Positions 43,580-52,431 of a stretch of 62,211 nucleotides of DNA are shown piece after piece (the stretch's first letter is position 1; every line of letters starts with the position of its first letter). Location of the stretch: contig NZ_BIXY01000036.1 in the NCBI RefSeq assembly GCF_008326305.1, forward strand, positions 1 to 62,211. The letters are read 5' to 3'. The notes under the pieces are model-generated. The model ran no database searches, had not been told where the DNA came from, and saw only the letters and a program-made list of their open reading frames with translations. A program made the translations under genes and the position numbers. This DNA comes from Dictyobacter arantiisoli. Lineage in GTDB: Bacteria; Chloroflexota; Ktedonobacteria; Ktedonobacterales; Ktedonobacteraceae.

Positions 43580-44228
43580 TTTTACTATTCCTGGTCGGGA
43601 AATATCGAGTGCAGATTGCTAAAATATAGACAAAAAGAACCCGAGTAACATATTTATTAATGCGTCTATTATTGATAATACCTTCAAGTCATGTGGCTGT
43701 CAACCGCTGTATCGAGGGTAAAAATTCAGCCTGGCAGGCGGTGCTGACCATGAAAAGCGCTGAGAAAAAATCCCCACGCTGCAATTTTCTGCTCTTTCCA
43801 GCACTATATTTATGTGACATTATAGCAGAGGGGGCTGAGGTTCTGTATGGTCTATTCACCCCTTTTACTGCATCTGCATGAAAAATCGACTTGTATTTTA
43901 CATGAAGCTATAGTTCTGATGGGCAAGATAGTAGTCATACCTTTGTAAGCAGGCACCCTGGGTGCGAAACCTCATGTGCGGAAGCTCACAGAAGATAGGA
44001 GTGTCTGGCACAATCGGAACATAGATGGTGAAGAGCAAGAAAATGTTTGTGCGCGTTGAAGTAGAAGAGAAGAGTAAACAGTCACGATAGAGAAAGAGAA
44101 GAGGACCAGACCATCCGAGAGAGCATTAGAGAAATGAAACGTATTATAGAGAGATAATAATTACAGTTCCAGGTTAGTTGCTCTTGTGAGGTGGTTTTGG
44201 TCCTCTTTTAGCATTGTGTCTCTAAATA
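43580..44228. other. Upstream region of the PKS/NRPS operon
   Basis: About 650 bases between the PKS operon and the HTH gene, both on the minus strand. It should contain the operon promoter. Around 43960-43995 is a faint match to the GTGCGAAA-CTCATG module of the MITE family. No ORF with coding character, no clear promoter pair and no terminator are seen. Confidence 0.4.
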
Positions 44229-44426
44229 TTATTCAGCAGCGCTAGCGGCAGAAGGATCGCCGATCACGCGATTCAGGGTCTCGCGTTTAATACGATAAGC
44301 CTGACGCTCATTAACGTGTGGCAAAATGACAGCTTCCAGCGCGCCCTGCTTGACCCAACGGCGTACAGTTGTATCGTCAACACGTAAAATTTGAGCAACT
44401 TCGGATACAGTTAATAACTCGCTCAT
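44229..44426 (-). CDS. Small helix-turn-helix DNA-binding protein (BldC/excisionase-like), 65 aa
   Basis: A one-domain winged-helix protein of the MerR-like excisionase/BldC type: LLTVSEVAQILRVDDTTVRRWVKQG (helix-turn-helix), then a wing and a short Ala/Ser tail. Such proteins are small transcription regulators of development or excisionases; there is no integrase nearby, so a regulator is more likely. ATG 44426 is preceded by AAGGAG; the longer frame to 44474 is rejected. It lies upstream of and in the same direction as the PKS operon, about 650 bases away, so a regulatory link is possible but unproven. Confidence 0.82.
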   Translation of the reverse strand: MSELLTVSEVAQILRVDDTTVRRWVKQGALEAVILPHVNERQAYRIKRETLNRVIGDPSAASAAE

Positions 44427-45143
44427 TATGGTAATCTCCTTGTTATTTTTAAATTCATGCATATTGCCTGTCATTGACTACTCTTCCAGCCTTGCTGGGT
44501 CGGGGCTATCAAGCACACAGACCAGAAGGCAAAAGCAGTAGCCACCGCGCGACAGGATTACACAAGAGAACATTGTATGTGCATTGTACAACAACGTGTC
44601 ATGCAAGTAAAGAAGAATGTAACTTTTGGTATGCATATGCTATGTCACTTGTGTCTGCGTTATTCAACTACCAGCAGTTTACTGTGCTGTTTCGTAGATG
44701 CTAGCATAGGCAAATCCTATTTTGTCTGTATCAGCATGACTCACATGTAATCAATACTCACCACGGCCTACATGCTACAGCTACAAATCCCTTAGAATGG
44801 GTGCAGCTGTGCTTAGTAAGTAAAACTGAGATGTGTTTTATGTTTATCGATGCACACACGTGCTACAGGATTTACCTGTTAAAACGAAACTTGTTCCGGT
44901 ACCGATACAAAAGAGCCTCTATGGCAAAATAAATAGCCAATTTGGTATATTTATAGGTGGCCCAATCTTCTTTCTTCTCTCCCTACTGCCGAAGGTGGCA
45001 ATAAAGAGAACTAAAAAGCCCTGGATCAGGCCATTTTACTGTTGAAAAAAGAGGCTGGTTTTGGTACACTGGTAAACGAAAAATGCCTCTTTGCGCGCTA
45101 TTCTTTTCTCAATTATATGTTGTTGCTAGGGAGGTTTTGTTTT
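44427..45143. other. Divergent region between HTH gene and htpG
   Basis: About 715 bases. Apart from the htpG promoter candidate at 45042-45070 I see no ORF with coding character, no CIRCE-type heat-shock operator and no RNA gene. Confidence 0.4.
45042..45070 (+). promoter_or_regulatory. Candidate housekeeping promoter of htpG
   Basis: TTGAAA (45042-45047) and TACACT (45065-45070) are separated by exactly 17 bases and lie about 75 bases before the htpG ATG. This also argues that the TTG-initiated longer frame at 45042 is not the true start. Confidence 0.45.
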
Positions 45144-47021
45144 ATGTCTACGGACACACAGAAGGAAACGCTTGGTTTTCAAGCGGAAGTAAAACAGTTG
45201 TTGGATCTGATGATCCATTCGCTGTATAGTAACAAAGAAATATTTCTGCGTGAGTTAGTATCAAACGCGTCAGATGCCATTGACCGCCTGCGTTTTGATG
45301 CTCTCTCTAATTCTGCTCTTTATGAGCATGATACTGATTTCAAAATTCGTATTGCTTACGATAAAGATGCTCGTACCATCACGATTTCTGATAATGGTAT
45401 TGGTATGAATCGTGAGGACGTGATTGAGAATCTGGGAACGATTGCGAAATCAGGCACCCGGGAGTTTTTTCAGGCTCTGACAGGTGATCAGCAGAAAGAT
45501 GCCAATCTGATTGGTCAGTTTGGTGTTGGTTTCTACTCGTCATTTGTGGTCGCTGATCAGGTGACGGTATTAACACGTCGCGCTGGAGTTCCAACTGCTG
45601 AGGCGGTGCGCTGGGAATCCACAGGACAGGGTGAATACTCAATCGAGACAATCGAGAAAGAGTCCCGTGGTACTGACGTAATTTTACACCTGCGTGCCGA
45701 TGAGGATGAGTTACTTGATGGTTATCGCCTGCGCACGATTGTCCGCAAGTATTCTGACCATGTGACCTTACCGATTGTCATGAAGTCAGAGGACAAGGAT
45801 AAGGATGAGTGGGAGGTCGTCAACACGGCTTCGGCGCTCTGGACGCGTCAGCCGAGCGAGATTACTGAAGAAGAATATAACGAATTCTATAAGCATATCT
45901 CGCATGATTTCAGTGATCCTCTGGCGCATATCCATAGCCGCATGGAAGGCACACAGGAATACACAATTCTGTTGTACGTGCCAGGCCAGGCACCCTTTGA
46001 TCTGTACACCCGTGAAGTTCATCATGGTGTCAAACTCTATGTGCGCCGTGTCTTCATCATGGATGATGCTGAAAAGTTGATGCCTCGTTACCTGCGTTTC
46101 ATCCGTGGTGTCATCGATTCAACCGATCTACCACTCAATGTTTCGCGTGAGATCTTGCAGCAGAACCGTATGATTGATGCCATCCGTTCTAATTCGACCA
46201 AGAAGGTATTGACGCTGTTCTCTGATCTGGCAAATAGCGATGCAGAGAAATATGCAACCTTCTGGGAGCAGTTTGGCCGTGTGGTAAAAGAAGGCCTGTT
46301 AGAGGATGCCAGCAACCGGGATCGCCTGGCGAAACTCTTACGCTTCTCCACCACCACCTCTGGCAGCAATGCCCAGACTGTCTCGCTGGAAGAGTATATT
46401 GGACGCATGAAAGAGGGCCAGGACAAGATCTATTATATTGTGGCTGATAGCTATGCGGCTGCAAAGGATAGTCCATTACTGGAGATTTTCAAGAAGAAAG
46501 GCATCGAGGTTCTCTTGTTGTCTGATCCTGTTGATCATCTGGCAATCCCTGAGCTCCAGGAGTATGAGGGTAAGCAATTGCAATCCGTCTCCAAGGGAGC
46601 GGTAGACCTCAGCAATCTGGAAGATGAGCAGGAGAAAGAAGAGCAGCAGAAGAGTGCTGATGAGGCGAAGGGCTTGCTGGAGCGCTTGAAAGCAGTCCTG
46701 GGTGAAGAGGTCAAAGAGGTCCGTACAACCAATCGTCTGACCACATCTCCGGCCTGTCTGGTTGTGGATGAATATGGCATCGATCCTAGCCTGAAGCGTC
46801 TCTTACAATCTGCCGGTCAGCAGATTCCGAACGACAAGCCGATTCTGGAAATCAATCCCCAGCATCCTATTGTCGTACGCATCAAGAATGAGAATGATGA
46901 TCAACTCTTCGCAGATTGGGCTCACGTTCTCTTTGATCAGTCTGTCCTGAGCAGTGGCGAACAGCTTGACAATCCTGTCACGTTTGTCAATCGCTTGAAC
47001 AGTCTGTTAGCACAACTCTAA
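45144..47021 (+). CDS. htpG: Molecular chaperone HtpG (Hsp90), 625 aa
   Basis: Cytosolic ATP-dependent chaperone. The GHKL ATPase domain (about 1-225) shows [37 protein letters not shown] and GQFGVGFYS. The middle domain (about 230-500) includes [23 protein letters not shown] and [13 protein letters not shown] with the catalytic Arg. The C-terminal dimerisation domain is complete. ATG 45144 is chosen because GGGAGG lies just upstream and the family begins near [15 protein letters not shown]. It is transcribed alone and ends in a hairpin terminator. Confidence 0.96.
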   Translation: MSTDTQKETLGFQAEVKQLLDLMIHSLYSNKEIFLRELVSNASDAIDRLRFDALSNSALYEHDTDFKIRIAYDKDARTITISDNGIGMNREDVIENLGTIAKSGTREFFQALTGDQQKDANLIGQFGVGFYSSFVVADQVTVLTRRAGVPTAEAVRWESTGQGEYSIETIEKESRGTDVILHLRADEDELLDGYRLRTIVRKYSDHVTLPIVMKSEDKDKDEWEVVNTASALWTRQPSEITEEEYNEFYKHISHDFSDPLAHIHSRMEGTQEYTILLYVPGQAPFDLYTREVHHGVKLYVRRVFIMDDAEKLMPRYLRFIRGVIDSTDLPLNVSREILQQNRMIDAIRSNSTKKVLTLFSDLANSDAEKYATFWEQFGRVVKEGLLEDASNRDRLAKLLRFSTTTSGSNAQTVSLEEYIGRMKEGQDKIYYIVADSYAAAKDSPLLEIFKKKGIEVLLLSDPVDHLAIPELQEYEGKQLQSVSKGAVDLSNLEDEQEKEEQQKSADEAKGLLERLKAVLGEEVKEVRTTNRLTTSPACLVVDEYGIDPSLKRLLQSAGQQIPNDKPILEINPQHPIVVRIKNENDDQLFADWAHVLFDQSVLSSGEQLDNPVTFVNRLNSLLAQL

Positions 47022-47041
47022 GCTTCTACGCTGATAACACC

Positions 47042-47079
47042 AAAAGAACCGCTTGCGCACTTGCGTAAGCGGTTCTTTT
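47042..47079 (+). terminator. Rho-independent terminator after htpG
   Basis: AAAAGAACCGCTT (47042-47054) pairs perfectly with AAGCGGTTCTTTT (47067-47079), so both sides have an A/T run. Confidence 0.8.
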
Positions 47080-47666
47080 CATCCCAACTCGTAGAAGCCA
47101 CCCTTCATGGGCAATACCGCTTCAATAAAAGGCATGATAAACAAAAATGGAGGGGAATGCGTACCTCAATAATAGTGCCCGGGCATGGGACATCGCGTTG
47201 GCACGCACCTACACTTCTCCATTGTCATTCTCGGTATTGAATTCAGGTGTATGTAGCTACATACATCCTCAGCGAGTCATAAAGCCCGACCGCGAGGATC
47301 GGGCCTTCATTGTTGGGATATTCTGCTTGCTTGTATGGCAATGTGTACAAAATAATTAGCTTAGAAATTTGTGCAATTTGCACAAACAATAGTCAAATAT
47401 GATTCGTGAACATCACCTAAATTGTGCGTAAGGTAGAGGTAAGAAGTAGGCTGTATACACTAGTGCATAAAGATTTTTTAAGGTCCTTTTTTTGGTCTCT
47501 TTTTGGCTTCCATTTGGCAAATTTTATCGTATTATATGTATGTAAGCGAAAGCGAAACACAAACAATAAAGCCACTGAGGAAATAAGCTGCTATATTGAG
47601 TATTTCCCTCAGTCAACAAAAAAAGAAAAATTAGTCACTTAAGGGGAACCTCAAGGAGGAGCACAG
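47080..47666. other. Intergenic region with operator-like palindromes
   Basis: About 590 bases before the 79-aa gene. It contains the perfect palindrome at 47368-47386, a small GCCCGA/TCGGGC hairpin near 47288-47308 and an imperfect hairpin at 47574-47613. No convincing ORF. Confidence 0.45.
47368..47386. promoter_or_regulatory. 19-nt perfect palindrome, operator-like
   Basis: TTTGTGCAA-T-TTGCACAAA is a perfect 9-bp dyad around one base, the size and symmetry of a dimeric repressor site. It lies about 280 bases upstream of the 79-aa gene at 47667. Confidence 0.5.
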
Positions 47667-47906
47667 ATGAATTTACAAAATACTCACAAAGATCACATGA
47701 AAATTGGCCGCTACCAGTCCTGGATGGAGGATGGTCAGCTTAAATTATACTGCCATGAATTTGGCAATTCCAGTGGCATGTATTGCTCGATGAGCGTAGA
47801 AGAGACGAAAGGCCTATTAGAGCTCTTGAGCCGCAACAGTACAGGCATTAATGAGGCTCTTTATGTGCACGAAAATGATGCAATCGCCCAGAGCCATTTT
47901 GCGTAA
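47667..47906 (+). CDS. Small hypothetical protein, 79 aa
   Basis: A soluble 79-aa protein with a strong ribosome site (AAGGAGG, about ten bases before the ATG). The pattern is a short beta-rich first half (IGRYQSWMEDGQLKLYCHE) and a helical second half (SVEETKGLLELLSRN). No family is recognised. A bulged hairpin (47574-47613) lies upstream in its probable leader. It ends before a long bidirectional hairpin. Confidence 0.65.
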   Translation: MNLQNTHKDHMKIGRYQSWMEDGQLKLYCHEFGNSSGMYCSMSVEETKGLLELLSRNSTGINEALYVHENDAIAQSHFA

Positions 47907-47996
47907 GAAGTAGCCATGAAGATGTGTGTTTGCAATGGCGCACCACATCACTAAGAGCTACACTTACGTATGATGCTAAATATCTTATAGCAGATT

Positions 47997-48052
47997 AAAG
48001 CCGTTCTGGCTTCCTCGAAGCGAAAGCTCTTCGAGGAAGCCAGAACGGCTTT
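47997..48052. terminator. 24-bp perfect hairpin between convergent genes
   Basis: Arms 47997-48020 and 48029-48052 are perfectly complementary with an 8-base loop; A and T runs flank both sides. It separates the 79-aa gene from the convergent aldo/keto reductase and should terminate both. Confidence 0.8.
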
Positions 48053-48086
48053 TGCATTGCGAAAGATAGGCGGGCACTGGCGCGGG

Positions 48087-48947
48087 TTAGACGAACAGAG
48101 GTTGCATATCAAGGCGAGCAACCATTGCAGCCATCTCGCTATCAGGCGTCTTCTCTTCAAAGCGGCTGGCGGCATCGAGTACCTTCGGGAGGAGATGGAT
48201 ATCTCCCACGGTATTCAAGAAGATGCCAGGCAGTCCCAGCGCCCAGTGAACGGCTCGATCAATGTCTGCCTGTTCTACTAATGGCGCATACCAGGTATTA
48301 TGTGTATGCTGATCTCCCATATACGGTTTATAGGCAATTGATTTAATCGTTTGAACTGCAATGTTGCGCTGGCGGCAGGTTTCCAGCAAGGCATTGAAGT
48401 TTTCCGCATAATAGGAATTTTGCAGCATGACATAGTTGTAGGGCAAGAGTACCGAGTCAAAGTCAAAGCGCTCCAGACTACGACGGTGGGTTGCGGCGAT
48501 TTGTGTGCCATGGCCGGTGATACCAATTGCGCGTACCAATCCCTGCTTTTTGGCTTCAATGGCTGCCTCAATCACGCCACCAGAGCTGAGCGCAATATCC
48601 CATTCAATAGGATCGGCTAGATTGTGAAATTGCCATAGATCAACATGATCAACTTGCATGCGCTCTAATGAACGCTGTAACTCTTCCATGGCCTTATCAG
48701 CGGTACGTTCGCCTGTCTTGGTTGCCAGAAAGAAATCAGAGCGATGGTGTTTCAGCCAGGGAGCGAGCCGTAATTCTGCCTCACCATAACTGGCAGCTAC
48801 ATCAATGTGGTTGACGCCATATTTGAGCAATACTTCCAGCGTCTGGTCGGCCTCAGCCTGCGTCACTGGTCCCAAAGCCGCAGCTCCAAACAGTGTGCGG
48901 GTACTCATATGACCAGTACGTCCAAATGGCAACTTTGCGATTGTCAT
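48087..48947 (-). CDS. Aldo/keto reductase, 286 aa
   Basis: TIM-barrel NAD(P)H-dependent reductase, of a subgroup different from the one at 17775. The tetrad is present: Asp and Tyr in [10 protein letters not shown], Lys in LATKTG, His in LWQFHNL. The middle segment [16 protein letters not shown] fits oxidoreductases of the YqkF/ferredoxin-like AKR group. GGAGAAG lies ahead of ATG 48947. It is a single gene between a terminator and the divergent M20 peptidase. Substrate unknown. Confidence 0.9.
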   Translation of the reverse strand: MTIAKLPFGRTGHMSTRTLFGAAALGPVTQAEADQTLEVLLKYGVNHIDVAASYGEAELRLAPWLKHHRSDFFLATKTGERTADKAMEELQRSLERMQVDHVDLWQFHNLADPIEWDIALSSGGVIEAAIEAKKQGLVRAIGITGHGTQIAATHRRSLERFDFDSVLLPYNYVMLQNSYYAENFNALLETCRQRNIAVQTIKSIAYKPYMGDQHTHNTWYAPLVEQADIDRAVHWALGLPGIFLNTVGDIHLLPKVLDAASRFEEKTPDSEMAAMVARLDMQPLFV

Positions 48948-49189
48948 AAATACACTTCTCCTCGCTCGTTTTTTACTTTATCCTATCATTGTAGCAGATT
49001 ATGGAGCGTGCTGTTGTACACTGACAACATGTCTCTCCATGTTAGCAATACGTTTGAGCCTCTTTTTCAGCTTTATCAGAGCTGTCCTTGGATATTATAA
49101 TGCCTGCAGGAACAAGTTGTCTTGCTTTGTGAGAGTATGAAGCTCTATGTGAATGGTTATTTAACGCTTTGAGCGAGAGGAAGTAGATT

Positions 49190-50341
49190 ATGTCGCTATC
49201 ATCGGAGTATTTAGAACGTATCCGCCGTGACGCTACGGCACGAATTGGGGACGTTGCCGCACTGACGCAACGTATTTGTTCCGTGGCTGCTCCCACAGGC
49301 GCTGAGCGGCAGCGAGCTGAGTTTGTGGCTGAACTCTGGCGTGAACGCGGCTATACGCCAGAAATAGATGCCATTGGCAATGTCTATGTACGGCGTGGAC
49401 AGCGATCCACTTTGCCTGTAGTCATGCTGTTGACACATATCGATACCGTCTTTCCGGCTGAGACGCCTCTGCGTATTCGGCGTGATGGTAATCGGCTCTA
49501 TGGGCCTGGGATCAGCGATAACAGCGTGAGCGTGGCTGGGGTTATGACGGCGCTGGAGATGCTGGATGCCTATGGCCTGGAGACAGAGCTTGATCTGGTG
49601 GTGGTGGATAATGTTGGTGAGGAGGGATTGGGCGACTTGCGCGGGGCCAGGGCTGCGGTTGAACGCTATCGAGAGCAACTCGCGGCGGTCCTGGTAGTGG
49701 ATGGGAGTCTGGGCACGGTGGTCAATGCGGCGGTAGGTTCGAAACGCTGGCAGATTACCGTCACCGGCCCTGGTGGGCATTCTTTTGGTTCCTTTGGCAT
49801 GCCCAGCGCGATCCATGGCCTGGGCAGGATTATCGCAGGTCTGTCCACGATGCAGGTGCCGACGGAGCCGCGTACGACCTTTAATGTGGGGATGATTGAA
49901 GGCGGCACATCGATTAATACCATTGCGCCGCGAGCCACTGCATTGCTGGATCTGCGTTCGACCGATGTGCTGGCTCTCAAGCAGTTGGAAGAGCAGGCGC
50001 GTGCGATCATTATGCAGCAAGCAGGCGCGGGCTTGCGTACAACGATTACACAACTGGGTGATCGACCAGCGGGACGCCTGCCGGAGACTGATCCACTGGT
50101 CCAGCTGGCGCTACAAACGTTGCGCTGGTTGGGGATTGAACCCCACTGTGCCGTCTCCAGCACCGATGCCAATATCCCCATCAGCCTGAATATTCCCGCT
50201 GTATGTGTTGGGATCACGCATGGAGAGAAGGCCCACACGGTCGATGAATTTATGTATATCTCTTCAATTGGGCAGGGTCTGGCCCAGGTGGTACGGTTAT
50301 TGCTAGAGATATGCGCTCAGGCAGCGTCCCGCTTGCGGTAA
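49190..50341 (+). CDS. M20/M28-type zinc metallopeptidase or deacylase, 383 aa
   Basis: A dinuclear zinc hydrolase of the M20 family (peptidase T/carboxypeptidase G2/ArgE/DapE group). Metal ligands by pattern: His and Asp in LLTHIDTV, bridging Asp in GPGISDNS, catalytic Glu pair in NVGEEGLGD, Asp in LVVDGS and the last His in EKAHTVDEF. The lid/dimerisation domain (about 185-290) includes VTGPGGHSFGSFG with the conserved His. GAGGAAG precedes ATG 49190. No signal peptide, so it acts on cytosolic peptides or N-acyl amino acids; the exact substrate is not determinable. Confidence 0.9.
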   Translation: MSLSSEYLERIRRDATARIGDVAALTQRICSVAAPTGAERQRAEFVAELWRERGYTPEIDAIGNVYVRRGQRSTLPVVMLLTHIDTVFPAETPLRIRRDGNRLYGPGISDNSVSVAGVMTALEMLDAYGLETELDLVVVDNVGEEGLGDLRGARAAVERYREQLAAVLVVDGSLGTVVNAAVGSKRWQITVTGPGGHSFGSFGMPSAIHGLGRIIAGLSTMQVPTEPRTTFNVGMIEGGTSINTIAPRATALLDLRSTDVLALKQLEEQARAIIMQQAGAGLRTTITQLGDRPAGRLPETDPLVQLALQTLRWLGIEPHCAVSSTDANIPISLNIPAVCVGITHGEKAHTVDEFMYISSIGQGLAQVVRLLLEICAQAASRLR

Positions 50342-50460
50342 GTAGCGTGCATGCTCGACGTTTTTTGAGGCCAATTGCATGAAATCTTGGCTTATCATGG
50401 GAATCGACAGGTTTGAAGCCGGTAAGACAACTCTGGAATTGAGACACTAAGTACAGACTA

Positions 50461-51321
50461 TCATAAATACTTTCCGAGTTTCTGTTCGAGCTTTTCAACG
50501 GTGTACGTCCATTTGATCGGCTTGGCTGTTTGATTGTAATAGGCGATGTACTCGTTCAGAGCGGTTTCTAGTGCATGGGTCGAAACAAAATGATTGGGCT
50601 GTAAACATTTGCGTTGAAGGAGACTGAACCAAATTTCGATCTGATCCAGCCAAGACGCGTTGGGAGGCAACCAATGAACCTGGAAGTGAAGTCGACCTTC
50701 ACACGCCAGTTCCTGCTCACGCAGCCAGCCTTCGAGCTGTTTCGGGGCATGCGTGGTTCCATTGTCCAGGATGAAGGTCACCGTCTGCACGTGTCGGCGG
50801 AACGCTTCAGGAATGATCTCCTGCTCAAGAAAAGCCTGGAAATCGACAAAGCATTTCCGTTGTCGACAGGTGCCGTAGACCTTGCCGTCAGCGATGGAGA
50901 GTCCAGCAAACAGATGGCGTGCGCCGCGTCGGTGATAGCGGGCTTCATGCAGCATTGGCTTCTGCAGACAGGCAGGACGAGGAGGCTGCTCTCCTTCACA
51001 GGCTTGAAGGGAGGTTTTCTCATCGAGACTGACCAGCCACGTCCCTGCGCGCAAGAGCGTTTGCGCCTGGGCATACGCCTCCAAAACGGGGCGGGCTCGT
51101 TGCAAGAATGTCTGAGGATCATGGATGTGTTGCCAGGCATGAAAGCGCCACGGGCGAAGATGGTCTGCCTTGAGCCATCGACCCACCGTGTTGGCCGAGA
51201 TGGGGGGAAGCGTAGGATCTTGGGCGATGTGGTGGGCCACCTCGGTTCGACTCCAACGGGAAAGTGGCACCTGGTGTTGAAGTGGCAAGCTGCAAGCAAT
51301 GGCTGTCACTTGGACACGCAC
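50461..51321 (-). CDS. IS630 transposase, catalytic part (ORF B), 286 aa
   Basis: The DDE endonuclease domain: first Asp in VSLDEKTS, second Asp in FILDNGTTH, and Glu in SWLDQIEIWFS, with the usual spacing and a C-terminal YNQTAKPIKWTYT segment of the family. The GTG at 51321 is only the first in-frame start; its open frame continues upstream through the T5C5 run into the HTH frame, so the functional product is probably a fusion made by +1 frameshifting. Its stop is inside the element end. Confidence 0.88.
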   Translation of the reverse strand: MRVQVTAIACSLPLQHQVPLSRWSRTEVAHHIAQDPTLPPISANTVGRWLKADHLRPWRFHAWQHIHDPQTFLQRARPVLEAYAQAQTLLRAGTWLVSLDEKTSLQACEGEQPPRPACLQKPMLHEARYHRRGARHLFAGLSIADGKVYGTCRQRKCFVDFQAFLEQEIIPEAFRRHVQTVTFILDNGTTHAPKQLEGWLREQELACEGRLHFQVHWLPPNASWLDQIEIWFSLLQRKCLQPNHFVSTHALETALNEYIAYYNQTAKPIKWTYTVEKLEQKLGKYL

Positions 51322-51322
51322 T

Positions 51323-51601
51323 TCAGGGGGAAAAATGCCTCGGTGCTCCGCTGCGAGGTGCGTCAGTCAGGCAGTGGGTGGCCACCCAGCGTCCACGCCA
51401 TTTGCGTACAGTGCGATCTGTGGTACCACTGGCCTGGGCAATCTGTTGATTGCTCTGTTCGGGATGGGCGTTGGCGGTAAGAATAATCCGCGCACGCAGA
51501 GCCAGACTCTGCTCTGTGGTATGAGCACGAACAAGGTGCTCAAGTTGTTGTGTTTCATCGGCAGTCAATTCTATGGGAAGACTGGGTTTGGGACCACGCA
51601 T
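51323..51601 (-). CDS. IS630 transposase, N-terminal HTH part (ORF A), 92 aa
   Basis: A helix-turn-helix DNA-binding domain that recognises the element ends: LALRARIILTANAHPEQSNQQIAQ and TDRTVRKWRGRW. It ends at TGA (51323-51325) directly after TTTTTCCCCC (minus strand). The catalytic frame is +1 relative to it. An ATG with AGGGAGG (about 51611-51617 on the minus strand) upstream serves as start. Confidence 0.85.
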   Translation of the reverse strand: MRGPKPSLPIELTADETQQLEHLVRAHTTEQSLALRARIILTANAHPEQSNQQIAQASGTTDRTVRKWRGRWVATHCLTDAPRSGAPRHFSP

Positions 51602-51684
51602 GTCGTTTTACCTCCCTGTTCCAGTCTATCCTTTCACCTTGGGGCTGTCAAACTCGGAAAGTACTTGTGATAGCTTGTACTTAG

Positions 51685-52431
51685 CGTTCACGTTTAAATG
51701 AAATTTTCGTTGGGACCTAACGGCACCAACCATCCCTTGTGTTGTATCGCATCGTATAATGAAAGACCATCTAGTAGGCTTGCTTCATGCTTGCAGTGGC
51801 TTTATCAAATGCTTTAAATGTTATATCAGCAAAGTGCATCAGTTCGTCCGATTGTGACTGTTTTTTGCTTTGTTGTTGCTACTGCTCTTACTTCCGCAAT
51901 TTCTTATGTATACATATTATACAGACTTTCTCAAGTTAAGATGTTGACATATCTTAACTGCAGATACTTGGTGCTACAACAGCGAGCACATGCCGGTTTT
52001 GATATAAGATGTTAGTTATTGACTTCACACAGGTCTTGAAGACAAGATGCCTGCCAATCACCCCATTAGCCCTATTTTGTTTCGCCTTCCAAGCATTATA
52101 TAATTGATGTATATCACGATCATCTATCAGTGCTGTAATTACGATTGAGGAGTAATTTGTCTATATCGGTCTAAAACTTAGTAATTATTATTGACATAAA
52201 TGAATATTTACGTTATATTATATAGTAACCAAATGACAATAATTATTGTATTCTATAATTAGTAACTTGAAAGGATAGTTTTTAAACTGTTAGTGATTTT
52301 ATCATAGTAAAGAGAATATGGATATCCTCATTCTTCTATTAAGTAGAATTGTTCGTATTTTTACGTTTATGTAGTAAGATGTATGCAGCTTAGCTATTAA
52401 GAGGCAGTTTGCTATCTAGGAAGGAATCTAG
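51685..52431. other. AT-rich intergenic region
   Basis: About 750 bases of markedly AT-rich DNA after the IS630 element. It includes a perfect 9-bp dyad AGTTAAGAT/ATCTTAACT (51934-51942 with 51951-51959). Near 52418-52424 is the AGGAAGG ribosome site of the G1 protease. No coding ORF or RNA gene is supported. Confidence 0.45.

Larger units (their letters stand above)
50450..51681 (-). mobile_element. Complete IS630-family insertion sequence
   Basis: The inverted ends 50447-50481 and 51650-51684 match at 31 of 35 positions. Removing the element and one TA copy restores CTAG, the preferred target of several IS630 elements, with TA duplicated at 50448-50449 and 51682-51683. Inside are two overlapping transposase reading frames on the minus strand with an intact DDE triad, so the copy looks potentially active. 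About 1232 bp. No passenger gene. Confidence 0.88.

Noticed and set aside
44833-45045. 70-aa ORF ahead of htpG
   Set aside because: It overlaps the probable htpG promoter and lacks a ribosome site.
44475-45143. CIRCE/HrcA operator upstream of htpG
   Set aside because: The inverted repeat TTAGCACTC/GAGTGCTAA is absent; only a housekeeping-like promoter is visible.
47147-47642. 70- and 72-aa ORFs before the 79-aa gene
   Set aside because: They contain hairpins and the operator-like palindrome and show no coding pattern.
49211-50053. Long antisense ORF (280 aa) over the M20 peptidase
   Set aside because: It mirrors the codon pattern of the real gene, which has intact metal ligands; the antisense product is rich in Arg/His/Cys and lacks any family pattern.
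50614-51480. Antisense ORF (288 aa) over the IS630 transposase
   Set aside because: Shadow of the transposase; spans both transposase frames and has no recognisable domain.
51818-52015. 65-aa ORF in the AT-rich region
   Set aside because: It has a hydrophobic stretch, but the ribosome site is missing and composition is as expected for chance frames in AT-rich DNA.
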